Shown: piece by piece, positions 34,334 through 42,228 of the stretch
Position numbering within the stretch: position 1 is the first letter of the stretch
How the letters are laid out: each line of letters starts with the position of its first letter
Origin: CAYVUM01 sp964619055
GTDB taxonomy: Bacteria; Pseudomonadota; Alphaproteobacteria; Rhodospirillales; Defluviicoccaceae
DNA length: 64,000 bases
Assembly (NCBI GenBank): GCA_964619055.1
Contig: CAZUDB010000004.1
Location: 1-64,000, forward strand
Direction of reading: 5' to 3'
Made by a program: the position numbers and the translations under genes
The notes under the pieces: model-generated
The model's input: only the letters and a program-made list of their open reading frames with translations
Told to the model about the DNA's origin: nothing
Databases searched by the model: none

Positions 34334-35230
34334 ATGGCCAATGTAACCTTTACCTCACCGGTGATGGCAAACAACGTGACCGTCTATGCAATCGCGGGTC
34401 ACCGCGGAACCATTCTGTCGGTCGCCAAATCGCATCGAATTCCCATTCCCTTCGATTGCGCCGATGGCGAGTGCGGATCGTGCGTTGTCGAAGTCGAGCA
34501 TCTTGGCGCGCCGCCCAAGTACGGAATCGCCCTGACGGAGAAGGAGAAGGAAGTTCTTCGCCAACTTGGCAAGATCTCCAAGGAGGAAATCGAGGCCGCC
34601 GAGGTCAACGATATGCCGCCTCGCTACCGGTTGGCCTGCCAGTGTTTCATTCGCGACGAGGACATCCAGGTCCTCTTCGGGGGCGACGAGGTCGTGCCGG
34701 TCGAAAAACCCCGCATGTCTATCGCCGCTGGTATTTTCGCGGGCGGCATCAAGCTGAAGTCTGTCGATGAATTCTTGGCCTTTTCGATCAAGATCGAGGA
34801 GGAAGCGGCGGAACACTTCGATGGCCTGACAAATGCGATGAAGCGTTGCGGAAACACGGAAGTTGCGCAGCTTTTTCAAACGCTCGGCGGATACGCCCGG
34901 CTGCATTTGAAGGATGCCAAAGCCCGTGCTGGCGATACAGACCTATCTGCCGCAGCTCCTGGCGAGCACGTGTGGCCGGACCTAGTTACCCCGGAGCAAA
35001 CCGAGTTGTGGGCCGGTGACCCCGCCCTCTCCCGTCTTGATGCCTTGCGCGCGGCGTTGAAGGGAGAGCTTCTAGGCTTTGAATTTTATCATCATGTGGC
35101 GAAGACTTCGACGGATCCGGAAATCCGCACTATTGCGAAGGAATTCGCCGATGAGGAGTCCGAGCACATTCGGCTACTCGAACAATGGATCGAGCGCGAA
35201 CAGAGCGAAACCGTGGCGGTCGGCGGCTAA
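34334..35230 (+). CDS. Fusion of a Shethna-II (FeSII)-like [2Fe-2S] ferredoxin with a ferritin-like domain
   Basis: 298 residues in two parts. Residues 1-120 form a [2Fe-2S] ferredoxin with C42-x4-C47-x2-C50 and C102. It also has the extra helix LTEKEKEVLRQLGKISKEE and PPRYRLACQ, which match the Azotobacter FeSII protein as I remember it. FeSII binds NifH and NifDK when oxidised and locks them in an inactive, oxygen-resistant complex. Residues 140-290 are a four-helix ferritin-like domain with candidate metal ligands E157/H161, H191, E245/E250 and E275-x2-H278. The helix-2 glutamate expected at 188 is alanine, so the diiron site may be incomplete. A GAAGGA tract precedes the ATG. No enzyme activity is proven. 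Confidence 0.85.
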   Translation: MANVTFTSPVMANNVTVYAIAGHRGTILSVAKSHRIPIPFDCADGECGSCVVEVEHLGAPPKYGIALTEKEKEVLRQLGKISKEEIEAAEVNDMPPRYRLACQCFIRDEDIQVLFGGDEVVPVEKPRMSIAAGIFAGGIKLKSVDEFLAFSIKIEEEAAEHFDGLTNAMKRCGNTEVAQLFQTLGGYARLHLKDAKARAGDTDLSAAAPGEHVWPDLVTPEQTELWAGDPALSRLDALRAALKGELLGFEFYHHVAKTSTDPEIRTIAKEFADEESEHIRLLEQWIEREQSETVAVGG

Positions 35231-35249
35231 CAACGCTGATTCGCCCAAC

Positions 35250-35273
35250 ACACGATTGCTCCGCCAATCGTGT
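35250..35273 (+). other. Stem-loop between the FeSII-like gene and nfn
   Basis: ACACGATTG (35250-35258) and CAATCGTGT (35265-35273) pair perfectly around CTCCGC, 19 bases after the stop codon. There is no T-run. It may protect the upstream transcript, act as a partial terminator, or be an operator. Confidence 0.6.
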
Positions 35274-35322
35274 TCAACGGTCTGTTTCGGTTAGCGGCAG
35301 ACGCTCGCCGTTCCACGGAGCG

Positions 35323-35339
35323 TTGGCAAGGGGGTTGCC
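35323..35339 (+). promoter_or_regulatory. Possible second sigma-54 promoter before nfn
   Basis: TTGGCAAGGGGGTTGCC has the GG-N10-GC spacing and TGGCA/TTGC cores of a -24/-12 promoter, 59 bases before the nfn ATG. I find no TGT-N10-ACA at a normal distance upstream, so support is moderate. Confidence 0.4.
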
Positions 35340-35397
35340 GTTTACGGTCCGCCCGGCGCGCTTTTTCCAAGCGTTCTCTGGAGGTTAAGCGACGGAT

Positions 35398-37743
35398 ATG
35401 TACACAATCACTCAACGCGAGGCGTTCTCCGACACAACCTTTCTGTGGGATGTTCACGCCCCCGATGTGGCGCGCGCATCGCAACCCGGCCATTTCATCA
35501 TGCTCCGGCTTCACGAAGGCAGCGAACGCATTCCGCTGACCGTTGCCGATTTCGATCGCGAGGCCGGTACGGTCACGCTGGTGGTGCAGGCGCTCGGCAA
35601 GACCACCCTGGAGATGCGAGATCGCTACAAGGCCGGCGACACGTTTAAAGACTTCGTTGGGCCGCTCGGGCTCCCGCAACATGTCGACAAGGTCGGCACC
35701 GTCGTTCTGGTCGGCGGCGGATTGGGCGTTGCGCCCGTTTACCCGCAACTGCGGGCCTTCAGGGAAGCAGGCAACCGTATTATCGGCATCATCGGCTTTC
35801 GGAGCCAGCCGTTGGTGTTCTGGGAGGACCGGTTCCGCGAGCATTGCGACGAGCTGATCGTCTGCACGGACGATGGCAGCTACGGCCGTGAGGGCTTCGT
35901 CACCGACGCCTTGAAGTCAGTTCTGGAGACCGAACACCCTGACTTGGTGGTGGCCATTGGTCCCCTGCCGATGATGAACGCCTGCGTCGAGACGACGCGG
36001 CCCTATGGCGTTAAGACCATGGTCTCGTTGAACGCCATTATGGTCGACGGCACCGGAATGTGCGGGTCCTGCCGCGTGACCGTGGATGGCGTGGTCAAAT
36101 TCGCCTGCGTCGAAGGGCCGGACTTCGACGGCCACATGGTCGACTTCAAGGAACTGATCGCGCGGCAGAAACGGTTCAAGAGCCAGGAGGGCACGGCCAA
36201 TGATGCCTATGCCCACATCTGCAACCTGGAGACCCGGCTGTTCGATAATGCCGAGCGCAGCTACAAGAAACTGAAGGAGGTGCAGCCCACCCAAATGCCC
36301 ATGCCAGAGCGGGACGCAACGGAACGAAGCCGCAACTTCGAAGAAGTCAACCTGGGCTACACCATGGCCGACGCGTTGGTGGAGGCGGAGCGTTGCATCC
36401 AGTGCAAGAAGCCCACGTGCATCGCCGGTTGTCCGGTGGCCATCGACATCCCCCGCTTCATCCGCCACCTCATTGTCCGCGATCTGCCGGGCGCGTTGGA
36501 CGTGATCAACGAGTCGAACCTGTTTCCTTCGGTGTGCGGACGGGTTTGTCCACAGGAAACCCAATGCGAAAGCCAATGTGTCCTGGCCAAGAAGATGGCT
36601 CCGGTGGCCATCGGCCGGCTGGAGCGCTTCGTTGGGGACAGCGTGACGGCATCCCCACCGCAAGCACCTCAGTTTGCCGAGGATTTGGGCAACGTCGCCA
36701 TCGTTGGGTCCGGACCCGCGGGTCTGGCCGCGGCTGCGGACCTGGTTCGCTTTGGTGCCAAGGTTACCGTTTATGAGGCATTGCACGTCGTTGGCGGCGT
36801 GCTGCGCTATGGCATTCCAGCGTTCCGCTTGCCGCGACCGATCATTGACCGAGAGGTCCAACGGCTGAGCGATCTGGGGGTCAACGTCATCACCAACAAG
36901 GTCGTGGGCAAGACGTTCACGATCCCGGAACTTCTCAACGGCCACGGCTATGACGCGGTATTCGTGGGCGCCGGGGCCGGTGCGCCGATGTTCCTTGGCA
37001 TTCCGGGCGAGTTCGCCGGCCAAGTCTATTCGGCCAACGAATTCCTAACCCGAGTCAATCTGATGGGCGGCGACCGCTTCCCCTATCACGATACACCCAT
37101 CGGTCTCGGTGACCGGGTGGTCGTGATCGGGGCCGGCAACACCGCCATGGATTGCCTGCGCGTGGCCAAACGCTTAGGCGCAGGCGCCGTCGATTGCGTC
37201 TATCGCCGGTCTGAAGCCGAAGCACCGGCCCGGATCGAAGAGCTCCGTCACGCTAAAGAGGAAGGCATCGGCTTCCGGTTCCTGCACTCTCCCGTTGCCA
37301 TTCAAACGGACGATGACGGCAATGTCCGCGGCATCCAGCTCCAGAAAATGGAGCTGGGGGAGCCGGACGCACAAGGACGGCGCAGACCGCAGCCCCTAGA
37401 CGAATTTGTTGATTTGGAGTGCGACACGGTCATCTACGCCCTAGGTACCCAGGCCAATCCGATCGTCGCCCAGTCCACGCCCGGGCTTGGTCTCAACAAA
37501 TGGGGCAATATCGTCGCTGACGATGCATCCCAGGCGACCAATCTCAAGGGCGTTTTTGCCGGCGGTGACATCGTGACGGGTGGTGCCACGGTCATCTTGG
37601 CCATGGGCGCCGGCCGTCGCGCGGCTCGGGCCATTGGCGCGTACCTCCAAGCGGGCAAAGCCAGTTGGCCTCCGTCGGCGGAGGAGATTGAGGCCTTCAC
37701 GCCGCTTGCGTCTGCGGAGGCAGAGGCCGTTCCAGCGGCTTGA
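35398..37743 (+). CDS. nfn: Fused NfnS-NfnL: NAD(H)/NADP(H):ferredoxin transhydrogenase (electron-bifurcating type)
   Basis: 781 residues. Residues 1-270 are the NfnS/PyrK-like part: FAD-binding around RIPLTVADFD, NAD-binding VGGGLGVAPVYPQLRAF, and a [2Fe-2S] site with C222, C225 and C237 (GMCGSCRVT, FACVEG). Residues from about 310 are the NfnL/GltD-like part. It has two [4Fe-4S] motifs (CIQCKKPTCIAGCP from C333, and CGRVCPQETQCESQC), FAD-binding VGSGPAGLAAAADLV and NADP-binding VIGAGNTAMD. Nfn couples NADPH oxidation to reduction of NAD+ and ferredoxin, or runs in reverse. Usually it is two proteins. No gltB is near, so a glutamate synthase role is unlikely. It lies in a NifA-controlled unit. 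Confidence 0.85.
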   Translation: MYTITQREAFSDTTFLWDVHAPDVARASQPGHFIMLRLHEGSERIPLTVADFDREAGTVTLVVQALGKTTLEMRDRYKAGDTFKDFVGPLGLPQHVDKVGTVVLVGGGLGVAPVYPQLRAFREAGNRIIGIIGFRSQPLVFWEDRFREHCDELIVCTDDGSYGREGFVTDALKSVLETEHPDLVVAIGPLPMMNACVETTRPYGVKTMVSLNAIMVDGTGMCGSCRVTVDGVVKFACVEGPDFDGHMVDFKELIARQKRFKSQEGTANDAYAHICNLETRLFDNAERSYKKLKEVQPTQMPMPERDATERSRNFEEVNLGYTMADALVEAERCIQCKKPTCIAGCPVAIDIPRFIRHLIVRDLPGALDVINESNLFPSVCGRVCPQETQCESQCVLAKKMAPVAIGRLERFVGDSVTASPPQAPQFAEDLGNVAIVGSGPAGLAAAADLVRFGAKVTVYEALHVVGGVLRYGIPAFRLPRPIIDREVQRLSDLGVNVITNKVVGKTFTIPELLNGHGYDAVFVGAGAGAPMFLGIPGEFAGQVYSANEFLTRVNLMGGDRFPYHDTPIGLGDRVVVIGAGNTAMDCLRVAKRLGAGAVDCVYRRSEAEAPARIEELRHAKEEGIGFRFLHSPVAIQTDDDGNVRGIQLQKMELGEPDAQGRRRPQPLDEFVDLECDTVIYALGTQANPIVAQSTPGLGLNKWGNIVADDASQATNLKGVFAGGDIVTGGATVILAMGAGRRAARAIGAYLQAGKASWPPSAEEIEAFTPLASAEAEAVPAA

Positions 37744-37815
37744 CGTCCCCAGCAACTGATCGGTCCCACCGTCCCCGAACGCCGAGAAAAACACGTGTCT
37801 GTTAGGAGTTGACCC

Positions 37816-38448
37816 ATGATCTGTCCGAAGTGCCACCGCCCGCTCGAAGGTGATGAGGTTTATATCTGCTGCGGTACCGCGTCCGTGGCTTGGCGCTGTG
37901 GGAATTGTCACAAGGTGAGCGAAGGCTTCGCTTTCCCCTATGGCAGTTGTCCGAAATGTGGCGGCACGCTGAAACTGTTGGATGCTCGATCCGTGGATGA
38001 AGAGCAGTCGCTCGCCGCCCTGCGGAAAGCCTTCGAGATCGAACTGGGCGGGCACGCCTTTTACAGCCGGGCGGCGCGCTCCACCGATGACCCCGTTTTG
38101 AAAGACCTGTTTGAGTCGCTCGCCAAAATGGAAGAGGAGCATATGGAGACGCTGGCGAACCGCTACCATGCGGCCGTCCCGGAGCCGTCGCCGGACTTCC
38201 AGATCGAGCGTGCGGCGATTTTCGCTGGCATTGAAAACCGTTCAAGCGATCCGGACAACCTGTTCCGCATTGCCATCGGCTGCGAGGAGCGAGCCGCCGC
38301 CTATTTTACGGAGCAGAGCAAGAATGTGCCGGCGGGTTCGGCCGAAGACGAACTCTATCGCGAACTGGCTGCCGAAGAGCGCGACCATGTCGATATGCTG
38401 TCGACGGCGTACGAGTGCTGGCGCGCTGACAAGCCGGCCCTGGTGTAG
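37816..38448 (+). CDS. Rubrerythrin-like protein with N-terminal zinc-ribbon region
   Basis: 210 residues. The N-terminal 55 hold CPKC (3-6), CC (18-19), CGNC (28-31) and CPKC (45-48), which suggest zinc or iron ribbons. The rest is a ferritin-like four-helix bundle with ligands around E76/H80, E106-x2-H109, E157/E158 and E188-x2-H191, a fuller set than in the FeSII fusion upstream. Rubrerythrins reduce peroxide using electrons from rubredoxin or NAD(P)H systems. It begins 72 bases after nfn with AGGAG upstream and is probably co-transcribed. Confidence 0.83.
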   Translation: MICPKCHRPLEGDEVYICCGTASVAWRCGNCHKVSEGFAFPYGSCPKCGGTLKLLDARSVDEEQSLAALRKAFEIELGGHAFYSRAARSTDDPVLKDLFESLAKMEEEHMETLANRYHAAVPEPSPDFQIERAAIFAGIENRSSDPDNLFRIAIGCEERAAAYFTEQSKNVPAGSAEDELYRELAAEERDHVDMLSTAYECWRADKPALV

Positions 38449-38533
38449 AAAACCGGCGAGAGTTACGGCGCCAAAAAAAACGCTCTCCGTCCCCAACCTC
38501 AATACACTGGCGCGCCAACACCGGGCTGATCGA

Positions 38534-39364
38534 TCAGACGAGGTGTTGGCCGCCGGTGATGTAAAGTTCGGTGCCGGTGACATAGCCGGCTTCGGGACTG
38601 CAGAAGTAGTGAATGGCATGGGCCACGTCTTCGGCCGAACCCATCCGCTCCAGTGGAATGCGCGGAATTAGGCTTTCGTACTCCGGCTGGATCATGGCGG
38701 TTTTGATTTCGCCGGGACATACCGCATTAACGCGAACCCCAAGCGGCGCGAACTCATGGGCCAGCTCCCGTGTGAGCGCAGAAAGTGCCGCTTTCGAAAT
38801 GCTGTAGGCGGAGCCGGCGAACGGGTGAATGGCATGGCCCGCGATGGAAGTCACGTTGACGATGGACCCGCGTCCGCGGTGCAGGGCCGCGGCAAAACCG
38901 CGTGCCAGGGTCAGCGCTGCAAACAGATTGAGCTCAAAAACCTCGTGCCATGCATCCAGGTCACCGTTCAAGCAGCCGAGCCGCTCCTTGTAAGTCGACT
39001 TTGGTGAAATCCCCGCATTGTTGACGAGCGCCGTCAAGGGACCGCCGGCGAGCGTCCGGTTGGCCCCGGCGATAAAGCCGTTCAGACTGTCGCGATCTCC
39101 GAGATCGGTGGGGAAATGTGTGGTCCAGTTCGGGTCCCGACGGCACTCTGCCGGCACCGGATCACGCGAGCAGGTCAGAATCTGCCAGCCTTTTTCGAGG
39201 AAAACCCGTGCCGTCGCATGGCCGATGCCACGGCTCGCCCCCGTAATGATAACGGATGGGCGCGCCGCATCGGTGGTGGCACGCGCGCGCTGATCATCCG
39301 CAAGTGGTTCCCTCGACGCGTGTGGACACTCTTGGTCCGCCACCTCGGTCCTTTCCACTGCCAT
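38534..39364 (-). CDS. Short-chain dehydrogenase/reductase (SDR)
   Basis: 276 residues of the classical SDR type. The cofactor-binding motif TGASRGIG is at about 41-48, followed by NNAG and the catalytic YSISK with an upstream serine (VNVTSIAG). It ends YVTGTELYITGGQHLV. The 35-residue polar N-terminal extension is longer than usual, so the start could be wrong. The substrate is unknown. It starts two bases after the stop of the universal stress gene and is likely co-transcribed. Confidence 0.85.
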   Translation of the reverse strand: MAVERTEVADQECPHASREPLADDQRARATTDAARPSVIITGASRGIGHATARVFLEKGWQILTCSRDPVPAECRRDPNWTTHFPTDLGDRDSLNGFIAGANRTLAGGPLTALVNNAGISPKSTYKERLGCLNGDLDAWHEVFELNLFAALTLARGFAAALHRGRGSIVNVTSIAGHAIHPFAGSAYSISKAALSALTRELAHEFAPLGVRVNAVCPGEIKTAMIQPEYESLIPRIPLERMGSAEDVAHAIHYFCSPEAGYVTGTELYITGGQHLV

Positions 39365-39366
39365 GG

Positions 39367-40317
39367 TTAATGGGCCATCAGCAGCGGAATCATGGAGCGC
39401 TCCAAGACATGGCGAGTCACGCCGCCCAGGATCATCTCGTACAACCGACCGTGGGTGTAGGCGCCCATCACAATCAGGTCCGCCCCCGCAGCAACGGCTG
39501 CATCCAACAAGGCCGACCCCACGGAGCCGCCGGCTTCAGGGACGGTTCCGACCCGTGCCTCGATGCCGTGAAGGGCGAGGTAGTCGACAACACCCGCCGC
39601 TGCGGTCGGGCCACTTTCCTCTGTGGCGGTGCCGGCCATCCCGCTCGCCGGGGCGCTCAAGATCACTACCAGGCGGGCACGGGCCAAGAACGGCAAAGCC
39701 GCGGCCAGGGCCCGGGTCGACTCGGCACTCGCCGTCCAGGCCACGGCCACATGGCGCCCAAGCTCAGGAACGGGGTATGCGCCTTCGGCGCCGTCGTTCG
39801 CAGCAGGGGCACCTCCAAAATCGGGCGGCACAACCAGCACCGGACGACCGCTTTCAAACAGGGCGGAATTCAGTGTTGCCCGGGTCACATCATCGGCCTC
39901 GGGTTCAGCACGACCAAGAACGATGAGGTCCGACAGATGACCTCGCCAAACCGTTTCGTCGGCTTCGTGGCCGACAACGTCCGTCCACGTCAGGCTTGGG
40001 CCGTCCGCAATAGCCACCGGACCCACCGCCGACGCTGTGGCAAACGGAACGTCATAGGCCTTGCGGGCGACCTCTAGGGCATCGCGAACGGCTTCGGCGC
40101 GGAGCGCCGCCTCGGACTCCGCGAGGCTGACCAAGTCCTGAATCATCGCGCCGGAAATGCCTTCGCCGAGCAATGGCACGGCCTCCTGCGGGATGGCTCG
40201 CACATGCAACACATCGATCCGAGCCCGACAAGCTCGCGCAATGGCGACCGCAGCACGCAGGCGGGGCCGCACCATTTGGGCGTGGGAGACCGGGACGAGA
40301 AGTCGCCGCACGGCCAT
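39367..40317 (-). CDS. Universal stress protein (UspA family, tandem-domain length)
   Basis: 316 residues. The N-terminal half starts VRRLLVPVSHAQMVRPRLRA and includes DLIVLGRAEPEAD; the C-terminal half ends with ADLIVMGAYTHGRLYEMILG and VLERSMIPLLMAH, the ATP-binding-type USP motif. Two USP-like repeats are therefore likely. The ATG at 40317 has AAGGAGCAGGAAG upstream. It lies between the SDR gene and a phosphotransferase/kinase gene, a set often seen in stress or dormancy regulons. Confidence 0.82.
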   Translation of the reverse strand: MAVRRLLVPVSHAQMVRPRLRAAVAIARACRARIDVLHVRAIPQEAVPLLGEGISGAMIQDLVSLAESEAALRAEAVRDALEVARKAYDVPFATASAVGPVAIADGPSLTWTDVVGHEADETVWRGHLSDLIVLGRAEPEADDVTRATLNSALFESGRPVLVVPPDFGGAPAANDGAEGAYPVPELGRHVAVAWTASAESTRALAAALPFLARARLVVILSAPASGMAGTATEESGPTAAAGVVDYLALHGIEARVGTVPEAGGSVGSALLDAAVAAGADLIVMGAYTHGRLYEMILGGVTRHVLERSMIPLLMAH

Positions 40318-40428
40318 CGCTTCCTGCTCCTTGTGGACCCAATATTTTATTTTGGACTTGGGCGCTCGAAAAGGAAAGGCCCGGGTCCGACCCAAGGCCC
40401 CGAACTGCATCCATGCCTCACCGATACG

Positions 40429-42039
40429 TCAACCGATGTTGGCGGCAACCAAGGCGGCCGAAAGCGTGTCCTCGCGGGACCCGCTGGTATCGATCCGCGA
40501 CCACGTGATATCGCCCAAATCGTATTGCATTTGCAGTTTCACGACCCAGGAAGTGGCATCGGACACATTGCGCCGTCGGCGCGTGACCCGCTGCTCCATC
40601 ATGTCCGGCGGAGCCTCCAGCCACAGCCCGAAAAACGGCACACCCGCACCGCGCGCCACCTCCTCAATCGCCATGCGTTCACCCGGATCGGAAAACACGG
40701 CATCCGCGATAACGGACTGGCCGGCGGCAAGCACGGACCGGCACTCGGCGAATACGGCCGCATAGGTTTTTTGTGTCATCTCGGGACCATATGCCGCACT
40801 GCCGAGGCGACGTTCAAGCTCGACCCCGGCCAGGCGCTTGCGCGTGGCATCGGTCCGAACGATCCGAGCCCCCGGCGCTGCACCGAAATGGGGCGACATA
40901 TCCCGCGCCATGCGTGATTTGCCCGTGCCCGAGAGTCCGCCGACGGCCACCAGACGCGGCGAATCTGGCTCCAGGTAGGCGAGCGCACGATCCAAGTAAC
41001 TTCCCGCCTCGTCTCGCGCGGCCTCCGCTGCCTTCGCGTCGGTAAGGGTCGCGGACGCCAGGGCGTCGACGTGGCTGCGAATGGCCGCGCGCACGGCAAG
41101 AAACAGGGGCATCGCCGCCAGTCCGCTAGCAGCACGCATTCCGGCCCCGCCACCATCCGCTCCATCGCCGTCGCCAAGCGCGTCACCGGTGACGTCCAGG
41201 TAGCGATTGAGCAGGATGCTGGCATGGCGGCGAAGTCCGCGGTGGTCCAGGTCCATGACGAGGAACGCCAAGTCGTACAGGACATCGATCTTGGCCAAGT
41301 CGGGATCGAATTCGATGGCGTCAAACAAGGTGGCACTGCCATCGTGCAGAAAGATATTGCGCAAATGGAGGTCGCCGTGACCGTGGCGGACGCGACCAGT
41401 CCGTCGGCGCCGCTCCAAGCCGTCGGCCACGGCCGAGAGCACCTTTCTGGAGCCCGCGGTTACGGCTTCGACGCGCGCTTGATCCAAAAACGCCGCGGCC
41501 GGGTCGTCGAAGCATTGCGCGTTCGAGGTAATGATCCGATCGATCAGGCCAGCGCCGCCGGCTTCCGGGCAAACTTGTGCATCGCTATGGAAGCGTGCGA
41601 TCGCATCGGCCAAATCCTCCATGGCGAAGCGATCAAGCCGGCCGTCGACGGCGAGACGATCGAACAAAGTGCTCTGATCGAAGCGTTCCATCGCCACCAG
41701 CCAATCAACGACGGTGTCGCCGCCCTTGGGGTCGTTCAACTGGCCCAGGCGCAGCCGTCCGTTGGATGTGCGGAGAACCGGCACGACACCGCGGTAGATG
41801 TCCGGTGCAGTGCGACGGTTAACACGCACCTCCGCCTCACACATGCGACGACGCTGTTCGACCGTGGAAAAGTCCAGGTAAGGTAAACGCACGGAGCGCT
41901 TCAATTTGAAGGCGCTACGAGCCACTAGGAAGATGATCGAAATGTGGGTGTCGAGGCGATCAACCCGTGAAAGCCACTCCCCGTAGGCCTCGGGCCGCGA
42001 CAGGAACTCCACAACCTCGCTTTGGTCCTCGACGATCAA
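40429..42039 (-). CDS. Aminoglycoside-phosphotransferase-like domain fused to a P-loop kinase
   Basis: 536 residues. The N-terminal two thirds is an APH/choline-kinase-like fold with catalytic loop RHGHGDLHLRNIFL and metal-binding LFDAIEFD. The C-terminal third is an AAA/zeta-toxin-like kinase with P-loop VGGLSGTGKSRMARDM. Proteins of this two-domain type are widespread and uncharacterised; the name does not imply antibiotic resistance. The start is a TTG at 42039 with GGAGG about ten bases upstream. The following 189 bases to 42228 hold nothing I recognise. Confidence 0.82.
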   Translation of the reverse strand: MIVEDQSEVVEFLSRPEAYGEWLSRVDRLDTHISIIFLVARSAFKLKRSVRLPYLDFSTVEQRRRMCEAEVRVNRRTAPDIYRGVVPVLRTSNGRLRLGQLNDPKGGDTVVDWLVAMERFDQSTLFDRLAVDGRLDRFAMEDLADAIARFHSDAQVCPEAGGAGLIDRIITSNAQCFDDPAAAFLDQARVEAVTAGSRKVLSAVADGLERRRRTGRVRHGHGDLHLRNIFLHDGSATLFDAIEFDPDLAKIDVLYDLAFLVMDLDHRGLRRHASILLNRYLDVTGDALGDGDGADGGGAGMRAASGLAAMPLFLAVRAAIRSHVDALASATLTDAKAAEAARDEAGSYLDRALAYLEPDSPRLVAVGGLSGTGKSRMARDMSPHFGAAPGARIVRTDATRKRLAGVELERRLGSAAYGPEMTQKTYAAVFAECRSVLAAGQSVIADAVFSDPGERMAIEEVARGAGVPFFGLWLEAPPDMMEQRVTRRRRNVSDATSWVVKLQMQYDLGDITWSRIDTSGSREDTLSAALVAANIG

Positions 42040-42228
42040 ACGACTCAGCCCTCCGGGACACGGTCGCGCCGGTTTCGGGATTCACTGCCTCGGTGCGGTC
42101 CCCTTGTACCCCAATCCCTACCCTACGCCGTCAACTAAACGAGGCAAGAGCGATGGCGTACCAACGCTGTCCCTCCCTGCAAAGCGAAATGATTTCTGAT
42201 GGTTAGGCGTCGGTGAGCGCTGCTGCCC

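Noticed and set aside
35398..37743. Glutamate synthase small subunit
   Set aside because: The N-terminal NfnS/PyrK-like half and the absence of gltB fit Nfn better; GltD alone would be about 480 residues.
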